Positions 18,774 through 26,040 of a stretch of 64,000 nucleotides of DNA are shown here, one piece after another. Source of the DNA: Streptomyces mashuensis (lineage in GTDB: Bacteria > Actinomycetota > Actinomycetes > Streptomycetales > Streptomycetaceae). Below the pieces are notes generated by a model, which made no database searches, was not told the origin of the DNA, and worked only from the letters and a program-made list of their open reading frames with translations. The translations under genes and the position numbers were made by a program. The stretch lies in NCBI RefSeq assembly GCF_014654785.1, contig NZ_BNBD01000011.1:1-64000 (forward strand). The letters run 5' to 3'. Every line of letters starts with the position of its first letter. Positions within the stretch are counted from its first letter, which is position 1.

Positions 18774-18998
18774 ATGCGCGACACGACGCACGGATCGGTG
18801 GCCGAGGCGATGAACGCGGACCCGGCGGGCATGCTGGAGCAGGTGCCGTTCCGGGCCGTGGACGAGGTCCTCGTCCTCGACCTGGACCTGGACGGCGACA
18901 CGCCCCTCGGCACGGCGGCCGCCGTGACGGTCTCCGCCGCGCCGCACGCCGGCGCCGGCGAACTGATGGCCGCCCGCCGCGAGGCGCTGCGCGCCTGA
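18774..18998 (+). CDS. 74-aa small acidic protein, possible precursor peptide
   Basis: A short ORF with a strong AGGAGG ribosome site six bases before ATG 18774. The sequence has an N-terminal half with DEVLVLDLDLDGDTPLG and an Ala-rich C-terminal part (TAAAVTVSAAPHAGAGE) ending MAARREALRA. There is no Cys and no membrane helix. I do not recognise it. It is followed within 22 bp by a membrane-anchored protein and then an HTTM-like membrane protein. In sdp-type systems such a set pairs with a small secreted peptide, but this product lacks a classical signal peptide, so that role is speculative. Confidence 0.6.
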   Translation: MRDTTHGSVAEAMNADPAGMLEQVPFRAVDEVLVLDLDLDGDTPLGTAAAVTVSAAPHAGAGELMAARREALRA

Positions 18999-19020
18999 CC
19001 CCGGGCGCGCCCGTTCCCCC

Positions 19021-19557
19021 ATGCCCCGGCCCGCCATGGACCCCTACGAGACCGTCCTCGCGCCACTCCTCGGCGCGTGGCTGCTGCTGTCGGCGATCGC
19101 CCAGCTCGGGCCGGTCGCCGACCGCCTGCCGGAGTACCAGCGCCGCTACGACGTGCTGGGCCTCGTCCCCCGCTACCACTTCTTCGCCCCGCGCCCCGGC
19201 GTGCACGACTACCACCTGCTGGTCCGCACGCGCCCCGGCGGCGGCACGGGCGCGTACGGCCCATGGCAGGAGATCGGCCCGCGGCCGCGCCGCCGCTGGT
19301 GGCACGTGCTGTGGAACCCCGACCGCCGCGCCCGCAAGCAGCTCTTCGACCTGACCACGGCGCTGACCAGGAACGACGCGCGCTGCGAGGACCCGGCCAC
19401 GCCCCTGTCCCTGCCGTACCTGATGGTGCTCCAGCACGTCAGCCGCCGGGTGCCGGCGGGGCGGCTGGTGCAGTTCGCCGTGGCCCGGTCGGCGGGCTAC
19501 CGCACCGGCGAGCGGCCGGGCCTGCTGTTCGTGTCGCGCGACCACCGGGTGACGTGA
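19021..19557 (+). CDS. Membrane-anchored protein, SdpA/DUF5819-like
   Basis: A 178-residue protein with one N-terminal membrane helix (VLAPLLGAWLLLSAIAQLGP) followed by an extracytoplasmic-looking domain. The RYHFFAPRPGVHDYHLLVR segment recalls the FAPxP pattern of proteins encoded beside HTTM (vitamin-K-carboxylase-like) membrane proteins, such as SdpA and DUF5819 families. This is a resemblance by eye, not a search result. ATG 19036 (MDPYETVL) may be the true start, as no ribosome site precedes 19021. Its stop overlaps the next start (TGATG at 19555-19559), so the two are coupled and probably act together. Confidence 0.6.
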   Translation: MPRPAMDPYETVLAPLLGAWLLLSAIAQLGPVADRLPEYQRRYDVLGLVPRYHFFAPRPGVHDYHLLVRTRPGGGTGAYGPWQEIGPRPRRRWWHVLWNPDRRARKQLFDLTTALTRNDARCEDPATPLSLPYLMVLQHVSRRVPAGRLVQFAVARSAGYRTGERPGLLFVSRDHRVT

Positions 19558-20378
19558 TGACGCCCCACACGGCATACACGGCATACACGGCGTATACGGC
19601 CCTGCGGCTGGTGGAGGTCCTCGCCTCGGCGGGCGTGCTGCTGGGCTCGCTGGAACGCCTGGCCCGGCCCCGCGCCCTCGACGACGCCTCCCTCGCCAGC
19701 TGGCCCGTCCTCCGGCTGCGCCGCCCCGGCTACGCGACGGGCGTCACCGGCGCCGTCCTGACGCCACTCGTCGCCTACCCCGCCGTCCTCGGCCTGCACG
19801 GCCTGCGGGCCGCCGCCGCGGCCGGCTGCCTGTGGCCCACGGCGGGCCCGGTGCACGCCGCCCTGCTGGGGCTGGTCGTCGTGACGGGCGCCGTGCTCAC
19901 CCTGCGCGGCGGGCAGGGCGGCGAGGGCGCCGACCAGTTGCTGCGCATCGTCTTCTGCGCCCTGCTGCTCGCCGCCGTGCACCCCACGGCGACCACGGCG
20001 CGCCTGGTGCTGTGGTTCCTGGCGCTCCAGGTGTGCCTGGCCTACTTCGTGTCGGGCCTCTACAAGGTGACGTCCCGCACCTGGCTGGACGGCTCGGCGC
20101 TGACCGGCATCCTCACCACCCGCGCGTACGGCCACCCGGCGGTCGCGGCCCGTCTCCTGGCCCACCCGGCGGCCACGCGGTGGCTGTCCCGCGCGGTGAG
20201 CCTGGCCGAGACGCTCTTCCCGCTGGTCCTGCTCGCCCCGCCGGCGTGGCTCCCGCTGTTCCTGGCCGCGGGGCTGGCCTTCCACGTGGCGTGCGCGGCG
20301 CTGATGGGCCTCAACTGCTTCGTGTGGGCGTTCGCGTCGGCGTACCCGGCGGTGGCGTACGTGGTGCTGACCACCTGA
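19557..20378 (+). CDS. HTTM/SdpB-like polytopic membrane protein
   Basis: A 273-residue protein with six or more hydrophobic segments. The conserved-looking centre QVCLAYFVSGLYKVTSRTWLDG followed by SLAETLFPLVLL resembles the HTTM domain of SdpB and vitamin-K-dependent carboxylase-like proteins (the YxxSGxxK pattern near residue 165). SdpB-type proteins are needed to mature the SDP peptide toxin in Bacillus. The N-terminus has a curious TAYTAYTAYTA repeat encoded by tandem ACGGCATAC units. It is translated from an overlap with the preceding gene. It may process the small 74-aa product, but that is inference from gene order. Confidence 0.65.
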   Translation: MTPHTAYTAYTAYTALRLVEVLASAGVLLGSLERLARPRALDDASLASWPVLRLRRPGYATGVTGAVLTPLVAYPAVLGLHGLRAAAAAGCLWPTAGPVHAALLGLVVVTGAVLTLRGGQGGEGADQLLRIVFCALLLAAVHPTATTARLVLWFLALQVCLAYFVSGLYKVTSRTWLDGSALTGILTTRAYGHPAVAARLLAHPAATRWLSRAVSLAETLFPLVLLAPPAWLPLFLAAGLAFHVACAALMGLNCFVWAFASAYPAVAYVVLTT

Positions 20379-20414
20379 CGGCACCGCACCCTCGCCCGGG
20401 GAGTCCGGCGGTAA

Positions 20415-20430
20415 AAGAACGCTCGTTCTT
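20415..20430. promoter_or_regulatory. Palindromic operator, likely for the TetR regulator
   Basis: AAGAACG-CT-CGTTCTT is a perfect inverted repeat with 7-base arms and a 2-base centre. It touches a -35 box TTGACC (20429-20434). A -10 TACGAT lies 18 bp further (20453-20458), just before the regulator gene. Such placement is typical of self-repressing TetR proteins. Confidence 0.7.
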
Positions 20431-20465
20431 GACCGACCATTCTTTAATCGCCTACGATCATGGAC

Positions 20466-20951
20466 ATGGGACGACCACGCGCCTTCGACACCGATCAGGC
20501 CATCAGTACTGCGGCCGCCCTCTTCGCCACCTACGGCTACGAGGGCACCTCGGTGGACGACCTGGTCACCGCCACAGGCATCCACCGGGGCAGTCTCTAC
20601 AAGGTCTTCGGCTCCAAACGGGGCCTGCATCTGACCGCTCTGCGCAACCACCTCGACCACGAGATCCACCCGGCGAGCGCCGCCATCGCCACCCTCACCG
20701 ACCCCACGCAGGCGCTGACCGCGGCCATTGCCTCATACGACAACGGCCCGGCCGCCGGGCTTCTCCTCCTCGCCGCCGCCGAACGCGCACCCCACGACCC
20801 GGAGGTCGCCGCGCTGGTCGCGGAAGGCATCACCGCGCTGGAGGACGCCCTGCGCCCCTCCCACGGCGACGCCGCCCCTCAACTCGCCTCCACCGTCCTC
20901 GGCGCCCGCCTCCGTCTGCGCGCCCAGCCGACCGCCCCCAAGGAGCACTGA
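20466..20951 (+). CDS. TetR/AcrR family transcriptional regulator
   Basis: A 161-residue repressor-like protein. The N-terminal HTH covers residues 1-50: GRPRAFDTDQAISTAAALFATYGYEGTSVDDL then ATGIHRGSLYKVFGSKRGL, a textbook TetR pattern. The ligand domain is short for the family (about 110 residues). The -10 box ends at 20458, so a transcript starting about seven bases on would begin at ATG 20466 and be leaderless; ATG 20460 is the alternative. It is followed one base later by the 20953 gene, which it probably controls together with itself through the palindrome at 20415-20430. Confidence 0.85.
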   Translation: MGRPRAFDTDQAISTAAALFATYGYEGTSVDDLVTATGIHRGSLYKVFGSKRGLHLTALRNHLDHEIHPASAAIATLTDPTQALTAAIASYDNGPAAGLLLLAAAERAPHDPEVAALVAEGITALEDALRPSHGDAAPQLASTVLGARLRLRAQPTAPKEH

Positions 20952-20952
20952 C

Positions 20953-21318
20953 ATGGCCCTGATCTCCATCGACCGCGAACGCGGCCTGCTGACCGCCGAA
21001 TTCCAGGGCCTCGACAAGCTCTGGACTCTCAAGAACCGCCTGGAAATCCCCCTCGCCCACGTGCGCGGCGCCACCCACGACCCCGGCATCGCCCGCGAAC
21101 CGAAGGGCATCCGCGTCGGTGGCACCCACCTCCCCGGTGTGATCACCGCCGGCCGGTTCCGCCGCGACGGGGAACGCCTCTTCTGGGAGGTGAAGAACCC
21201 GGAGAAGGCGGTCGTCATCGAACTCGCCGACGCCGAAAGCTACGACCGCCTCGTCATCGAGGTCGACGATCCCCGCGCCACGGTGACCCTCATCGAACAG
21301 TCGATAGCCCGCGGCTGA
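20953..21318 (+). CDS. Conserved hypothetical protein, PH-like beta fold
   Basis: A 121-residue soluble protein, rich in beta-strand pattern: ALISIDRERGLLTAEFQGLDKLWTL, then LEIPLAHVRGATHDP, GGTHLPGVITAGRF, EVKNPEKAVVIEL and RLVIEVDDPRATVTLI. The alternation and the LAHVRGA segment resemble bacterial pleckstrin-like domains, but I do not recognise a named family with certainty. It starts one base after the TetR stop, so it is in that operon and probably its target. There is no signal peptide or membrane helix. Confidence 0.75.
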   Translation: MALISIDRERGLLTAEFQGLDKLWTLKNRLEIPLAHVRGATHDPGIAREPKGIRVGGTHLPGVITAGRFRRDGERLFWEVKNPEKAVVIELADAESYDRLVIEVDDPRATVTLIEQSIARG

Positions 21319-21337
21319 AGACACCGGACTCATCCGT

Positions 21338-22747
21338 CTAGACGCGCACGGCTTCCTTCTGGCGCGCCACGGACACGACGTGCTCACGCAGCCGCTCCAC
21401 GCACAGGCGCATGGTGCGGCTCGCGACGTCGGTGTGCGGGTAGCGGCAGGCGAACTGCAGGCCCTCGTGCAGCCGGGTGATCCAGACGCACACCTGGTCG
21501 CCGTACGAGACGCGGATCAGCCCGTACGCCTTGAGGTCCTGCCACTGCTCCGAGCCGGGGACGCCGCGCGCGTCGGCGAACGAGACGATCGAGTACAGGT
21601 CCGGTGACGTCGGCCGGAAGTCGGCCCCCAGCAGCCGGAGCACGCGGGCGATGGGCATCCGCGACAGGGCCCGGTTCTCCCGCAGGGTCGCGCGGGCCGT
21701 CTCCAGGACCCGGTCGAAACCGGGAGCGGGCGCCGCGGCCGGCGCCAGGGGGATCTCGACGGGCGCGCCGCCCACGTACCAGCCCACCGAGTCCGACCAG
21801 TGGGACTTCACCCGGGTGTGGAACGGCACGACGGTGCGGTACACCGGCCGCCCGCCGACCTCGTGGACGACGAGGCCGAGGGCCGCGAGAACGCCGGCGA
21901 GGGTGCCGCCGTAGGGGCGGCAGTACGCCTCGAAGGCGGCGGCGTCCGCGGCGTCCACGAGCATCTCGTGCATCAGCCGCTGGGTGGGCAGCGGCCCTTC
22001 CGGGTCGAGGCCGAGGTCGACGGGGAAGTTCGGCAGCTTCCCGTCGCACCGGGCGATGAACTCCCGCCAGCGCTCCACGGTCTCGTGCGTGCCGCCGATC
22101 CGGTCGGCGTCGTCGCGCTCGGCGGCGCAGAAGTCGACGTAGCTGGCGGCCGGCGCCGGAGCGAGGGACCGGCCCTCCAGCCCGGCGGCGTAGAGCTCGT
22201 GGATCTCGGCCGGGATGCGGTAGATGGAGTGCGCGTCGACGTTGCTGTGGTCGAACGCCATGTAGACGCTGGTGCCATCGTCCCTGACCACGGCGGCGAA
22301 GATGAAGTTCGGCCAGGTCAGGGCGTCGGCGGCGACGTCGAAGCGGTCCTGGAGGTAGCGGGTCAGCACGGCGGCGTCGGAGAAGTCGCCGACGTCCTCG
22401 CGATGCAGCGCGACCGCGCCGGCGTCCAGCGTGAAACGCCGCATCTGCTCGCCGGCCCAGCGGAAACCGCTGCGCAGCGTCTCGTGCCGCAGCGTCCAGG
22501 CATGCAGCGCGCCCTGGAGCACATCGAGGTCGACGGGGCCGGGCAGGTCGAAGGCCGTGCCGAGCCAGGTCGGCACAAAGAGACCGTCCTGGCGGACGGT
22601 CCGCGCGGTGCGGATGTGGGACTCCTGCACGTACGCGGGCGGGCGGGCGTCGTCCGGCGAACTCCACGCGGCGTCGATCGTCGTCCGGTGCAGCGTCCAT
22701 TCGACGAGACGACCGGGCCGGACCTCGCAACCCTGGATGTCGGTCAT
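21338..22747 (-). CDS. Stand-alone condensation-domain protein
   Basis: A 469-residue protein with the fold markers of NRPS condensation/acyltransferase domains. The first core motif region is RHETLRSGFRW near residue 95. The catalytic region is FDHSNVDAHS: the second His and the Asp four residues later of HHxxxDG are kept, while the first His is Asp and the Gly is Ala. The third region is GWYVGGAPVEIPL. No adenylation or carrier domain is attached. It may acylate a small molecule (PapA-like) or condense substrates delivered by carriers elsewhere. The ATG at 22747 (MTDIQGCEVRPG) was chosen. It is on the same strand as the FAD monooxygenase upstream, 290 bp apart. Confidence 0.8.
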   Translation of the reverse strand: MTDIQGCEVRPGRLVEWTLHRTTIDAAWSSPDDARPPAYVQESHIRTARTVRQDGLFVPTWLGTAFDLPGPVDLDVLQGALHAWTLRHETLRSGFRWAGEQMRRFTLDAGAVALHREDVGDFSDAAVLTRYLQDRFDVAADALTWPNFIFAAVVRDDGTSVYMAFDHSNVDAHSIYRIPAEIHELYAAGLEGRSLAPAPAASYVDFCAAERDDADRIGGTHETVERWREFIARCDGKLPNFPVDLGLDPEGPLPTQRLMHEMLVDAADAAAFEAYCRPYGGTLAGVLAALGLVVHEVGGRPVYRTVVPFHTRVKSHWSDSVGWYVGGAPVEIPLAPAAAPAPGFDRVLETARATLRENRALSRMPIARVLRLLGADFRPTSPDLYSIVSFADARGVPGSEQWQDLKAYGLIRVSYGDQVCVWITRLHEGLQFACRYPHTDVASRTMRLCVERLREHVVSVARQKEAVRV

Positions 22748-23037
22748 GCGCACGGGGGTTCTCCGGAGGCAGGGGGCGGGGGACGGGGGGTGAGGGGCAG
22801 GGCGTGGTTGAGCACCCGCCCGGAGCAACGACCGAAAATCGGAGAAGAAACTCTCTCGTCCCGCTTACCGCCCTTATCGCCCACCGGCCGGGGCCACACC
22901 GACCCACACGTCACCGTTCTTGGGGATGACGCACGGAAGCAGCCGTGGAAGCTGCTGATGCAGGCAGAACCCCTGGCCAACGCCGTGCGGCACGGCGGGG
23001 CCGGGGGCGGCCTCATCCATGTGGGCGACGGCGGGGA
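22748..23037. other. Intergenic stretch with an unexplained coding-like segment
   Basis: These 290 bases between two minus-strand genes contain the upstream region of the condensation gene. An AT-richer part at about 22830-22870 may hold its promoter. On the plus strand, 22918-23060 reads as DDARKQPWKLLMQAEPLANAV and onward without a stop. It looks like a protein fragment but has no start or convincing family match. Confidence 0.3.
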
Positions 23038-24489
23038 CTACACGGGTGTCGGAGCACCGAACCAGGTGGCCAGCCGCTCCGCCAGCTCCTGCGGGTCGTC
23101 GCCGGCCCAGACGACGTATCCGTCGGGCCGCAGCAGCACGGCGGGCACGTCCAGCTCCTCGCTGACGTCGACGACGTGGTCGACCCGGTCGGCCCATCCG
23201 TCCGCCGGGAGCCGGCCGGTCTGGTCGAGCAGGAGCCCGCGCCCGCGGTGCATGAGCCCGTAGAGCCGCCCGCCCTTGAGCTGGACGTCGCGCAGGCGCT
23301 TTCCGACCAGCTCGTGCCCCTCCCCGAGGTCGTAGTGGACGCCGACCGCGGTGATCATTCCGGTCACGTACGCGTTGACGTCCTCGAAGTCCATGAGGCG
23401 GGAGAGGAGTTGGTGGAGGGCGGTGATGCCGGGATCGGTTCCCATGAGGGCGATCTGCGCGCGGGTGTTGGCGAGCACGGCGGCGCCGACGGGGTGCCGT
23501 TCGGCGTGGTAGGTGTCCAGCAGCCCTTCCGGCGCGTGACCGTTCACCTGGGCGGCCAGCTTCCACCCGAGGTTGAACGCGTCCTGGATGCCGAGGTTCA
23601 TGCCCTGCCCGCCGGTCGGCGGGTGGATGTGCGCGGCGTCGCCGGCGAGCAGCACGCGGCCGACACGGTAGTGCTCGGCCTGCCGGGTGGCGTTGCCGAA
23701 GCGGGAGAGCCAGCGCGGCGAATGCGCACCGAAGTCGGTGCCCGCGTGGGCCCGCAGCTGTTGCTTGAACTCCTCCAGCGTCGGCGCCGCATCACGGTCC
23801 TCGGAAACGCCCTCAGCAGGCACGACGATACGGAAGACGCCCTTCTGCCCGTCGCTGTCGGGCACGGCACCGAACCGCAGCTGCGTCTTGCGGACCTCCG
23901 CGACGACGGCGGCGACGGTCTCCGCGTCCTCCGCGAGCTCCATGTCGCCGAGCAGCGTGTCGACCGTGGAGGGCTCGCCGGGGAAGCCGACGCCCAGCAG
24001 CTTGCGTACGGCACTGCGGCCGCCGTCGCACCCGACGGCGTACCGCGCCCGCAGCCGCGCCCCGTCGGCGAGCTCGACGGTCACGCCGTCACCGTCCTGC
24101 CCGATCCCGGTCACCTCGCACCCACGCCGGATCTCGGCGCCGAGCGCGACGGCGTGCTCGGCGAGCAGCCGCTCGGTGACGGCCTGCGGGACGGTGAGGC
24201 CGTAGGGGTGGGCCGTGTCGAGCCGCTCGGGCCACGGCTTGTGGATGCCGCCGAAGAACCCGCCGACCTGGAACTTGTCCCCCTCGGCAAGGAACCGGTC
24301 CAGCAGCCCCCGCTGGTCCATCATCTCCACGCTGCGCACGTGCAGCCCGCGCCCCCGCCCACGCCGGTCGCCCTCCCCGGTCTCCTTCTCGAGCACGACG
24401 ACGCGCACCCCGTGCAGCCGCAACTCGCCGGCCAGCATCAACCCGGTCGGCCCGGCACCGACCACGATCACGTCGATCAGGTCATTCAT
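23038..24489 (-). CDS. FAD-dependent aromatic monooxygenase (PheA/TfdB family)
   Basis: A 483-residue flavin hydroxylase. The Rossmann motif is VIVVGAGPTGLMLAGEL at the N-terminus, the DG motif is GCDGGRSAVRKLLG near residue 155, and the second FAD motif is LLAGDAAHIHPPTGGQGMNL near residue 280. The C-terminus is a thioredoxin-like fold (EELDVPAVLLRPDGYVVWAG), as in phenol hydroxylases, rifampicin monooxygenase and polyketide hydroxylases. It uses NAD(P)H and oxygen to hydroxylate an aromatic substrate that cannot be named. ATG 24489 was chosen because the glycine-rich motif follows within ten residues. A palindrome and a leader hairpin upstream suggest control by the adjacent TetR protein. 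Confidence 0.88.
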   Translation of the reverse strand: MNDLIDVIVVGAGPTGLMLAGELRLHGVRVVVLEKETGEGDRRGRGRGLHVRSVEMMDQRGLLDRFLAEGDKFQVGGFFGGIHKPWPERLDTAHPYGLTVPQAVTERLLAEHAVALGAEIRRGCEVTGIGQDGDGVTVELADGARLRARYAVGCDGGRSAVRKLLGVGFPGEPSTVDTLLGDMELAEDAETVAAVVAEVRKTQLRFGAVPDSDGQKGVFRIVVPAEGVSEDRDAAPTLEEFKQQLRAHAGTDFGAHSPRWLSRFGNATRQAEHYRVGRVLLAGDAAHIHPPTGGQGMNLGIQDAFNLGWKLAAQVNGHAPEGLLDTYHAERHPVGAAVLANTRAQIALMGTDPGITALHQLLSRLMDFEDVNAYVTGMITAVGVHYDLGEGHELVGKRLRDVQLKGGRLYGLMHRGRGLLLDQTGRLPADGWADRVDHVVDVSEELDVPAVLLRPDGYVVWAGDDPQELAERLATWFGAPTPV

Positions 24490-24540
24490 CGAATTCGCCC
24501 CGTTCGCTTGGCTTTGGCCGGTCATTGTGCGACGGGGAGG

Positions 24541-24559
24541 GGGCCTTGCCACAAGGCCC
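24541..24559. promoter_or_regulatory. Leader hairpin upstream of the monooxygenase
   Basis: GGGCCTTG and CAAGGCCC form an 8-bp perfect stem with a three-base loop, 52 bases upstream of the monooxygenase start and downstream of its probable promoter. It could act as an attenuator or a second operator; the sequence alone does not distinguish these. Confidence 0.4.
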
Positions 24560-24582
24560 CTAGTACGCTATAAGTTAAGAGT

Positions 24583-24605
24583 GGCGAGAAGTAGAACTTC
24601 TCGCC
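24583..24605. promoter_or_regulatory. 10-bp inverted repeat, candidate TetR operator
   Basis: GGCGAGAAGT-AGA-ACTTCTCGCC is a perfect palindrome with 10-base arms. It lies between the end of the TetR gene (24630) and the monooxygenase, next to an AT-rich box (AACTTATAGC on the minus strand) that may be the -10 region. It could instead be the terminator of the TetR gene. Confidence 0.55.
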
Positions 24606-24629
24606 ATCGCTGTTTTCTACCGCCGCTTT

Positions 24630-25139
24630 CTACTGCCTTCCGACGCCATGGAGCAGGGCGAGGGCGTCCATGGCGGCGTCGGTGTCGGGGGCCTGGGCGG
24701 CGGCCTCGTGGATGAGGGCGTAGTGGACCCGCCGGGCCCAGTCCAGATCGGCATCGGGAGCGAGCCGCCCGGCGTCACGCAGACGCCCGAAAAGCCGCTC
24801 GCGGTGGGCCAGTACGTCGGCATGCAGGCGCGCCACTTCGGGCGCGCCGGTGGGCAGGGCGCCCATGTCGAATCCCCATGCGGTCTTCACGCGCAGCACG
24901 GTGGCGGTGACCTGGTAGAGCGCGACGGCAGACGGGGCGGTGTCCGGCCGGGCGGCCGCGACGGCGTCGTGAAACCGCTGGGTCGCCCATGCGGCGAGCG
25001 CAGCAACGAACGCCTCGCGCGAGGCGAACCGCCGGTGCACGGTGGTCCGCGCGACCCCGGCGGCCTCGGCTATCTGCTCCATCGTGGCGGCCGGGTTCAC
25101 CGACAGCACGCGCTCGGCGGCTTCGAGGATGGCACGCAC
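24630..25139 (-). CDS. TetR family transcriptional regulator, 5' end disturbed
   Basis: A TetR-type regulator of 169 residues from GTG 25139. The HTH is AAERVLSVNPAATMEQIAEAAGVARTTVHRRFASREAFVAAL, followed by an all-helical ligand domain with LRVKTAWGFDMGALPTGAPE. The frame stays open to ATG 25316, but that extra part reads antisense through the remains of a short-chain dehydrogenase and does not look like protein. The normal leader before the HTH (PLRADAERT...) seems cut at about 25160. The original start may therefore be lost and the gene may be poorly translated. It lies upstream of the FAD monooxygenase on the same strand, with a palindrome between, so it probably controlled that gene. 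Confidence 0.7.
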   Translation of the reverse strand: MRAILEAAERVLSVNPAATMEQIAEAAGVARTTVHRRFASREAFVAALAAWATQRFHDAVAAARPDTAPSAVALYQVTATVLRVKTAWGFDMGALPTGAPEVARLHADVLAHRERLFGRLRDAGRLAPDADLDWARRVHYALIHEAAAQAPDTDAAMDALALLHGVGRQ

Positions 25140-25159
25140 CGTGCGCTCGGCGTCGGCGC

Positions 25160-25540
25160 GGAGGGGATCGGGCGGGCGGTCGTCGACGCCCTGCTGGCGG
25201 AGGACGTACGCGTGGTCGCCACCGCACGCACGCGTTCGGCAAGGCACTGGCGGAGGAGTTCGGCCGCAGCGGGTACGGGTGAACACGGTCTCACCGGGTC
25301 CCGTCCGCACCGGCATATGGGAGAGCCCGACAGGCTACGGCGCCGAACTCGCCACCGCCCTGGGCGTCCCCCACGCCCAACTCCTGGCGACCCTCCCAGC
25401 GGCGACGGGCATGCTCATCGACCGCCTCATAGAACCGCAAGAGCTCGCCGCCCTGGTCACGTACCTGACGTCCCCCCGCGCGGCGGCCAACCACGGGCAC
25501 GGACCACCTCATCGACGGCGGCGCGGTCAAAACGGCGTAG
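25160..25540 (+). pseudogene. Short-chain dehydrogenase/reductase remnant
   Basis: Three pieces of an SDR in different frames. The first piece, from about 25170, reads GAEGIGRAVVDALLAEDVRVVATART, the N-terminal NAD(P)-binding motif region. The next piece, at about 25235, reads AFGKALAEEFGRSG. Then VRVNTVSPGPVRTGIWESP continues through ALVTYLTSPRAAA. A last shift near 25490 gives TGTDHLIDGGAVKTA and a TAG at 25538-25540, the standard SDR end. The middle of the enzyme, including the catalytic Ser-Tyr-Lys, is missing, so a large deletion plus at least two frameshifts occurred. It begins against the 5' end of the TetR gene, with which it was probably divergently transcribed. Confidence 0.85.
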
Positions 25541-26040
25541 AGAGCAACGCGCCCGCCGGCACGCCCGAAAGCCGCGCAGCGGCGCCCCCGCTCCGCACCC
25601 CCCGCCCAACCTCACCGCCTCTCCCACGGCACGCCTCCAAAGCCGCGCAGCGGCGGACCCCCAGGGCGCAGCCCAGGCCCTCACCGCCCCAAGCCGCGCA
25701 GCGGCACAGCCGCACTCCGCACCACACCGCCCAACCTCGCCGCCCCTCCCACGGCACGCCACCAAAGCCGCGCAGCGGCGGACCCCCAGGGCGCAGCCCA
25801 GGCCCTCACCGCCCCAAGCCGCGCAGCGGCACAGCCGCACTCCGCACCACACACGGCGCAACACGCCACCGGTCACCCGAACCGACGCCCGGCCGCCCGC
25901 CGGAGTGCGGTGCGGGCGCGTACGACCGGGGCGGCCCACTCCGGTCAGTCCCGGAACGCACCGCCCCTCCGTTGCCCGGACAGGCGGATCGCCCGAGCGC
26001 TACCTTCGAGAAAGGCCCGAACGCCCCGGGGGGGTGCGGC
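25541..26040. other. 500-bp gene-free scar region
   Basis: No gene is supported here. The open frames are artefacts of a repetitive C-rich sequence. The region holds five palindromic AAGCCGCGCAGCGGC units, a 125-bp tandem duplication (25602-25851) and then unique sequence without features up to the truncated regulator at 26041. It separates an SDR pseudogene from another damaged gene, so it probably marks repeated deletion or recombination. Confidence 0.6.
25602..25851. repeat. Tandem duplication of a 125-bp unit with internal palindromes
   Basis: Two adjacent copies (25602-25726 and 25727-25851) are nearly identical. Each contains two copies of the dyad GCCGC-GCA-GCGGC. A fifth dyad lies just outside. 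Dyads start at 25571, 25642, 25693, 25767 and 25818, each preceded by AA. Confidence 0.85.

Noticed and set aside
25140..25316. Longer TetR product starting at ATG 25316
   Set aside because: The added residues are antisense to the SDR remnant and do not resemble a regulator N-terminus. It cannot be excluded that this is what is translated now.
25571..25830. CRISPR-like array from the repeated GCCGCGCAGCGGC
   Set aside because: Repeat spacing is irregular (51 to 75 bp), the spacers themselves are duplicated, and no cas gene is present.
25457..25939. 160-aa frame with repeated MxRAVG.CGAECGCAAARLGAVRAW blocks
   Set aside because: The repeats come from the 125-bp DNA duplication; no start signal or family, so treated as non-coding.
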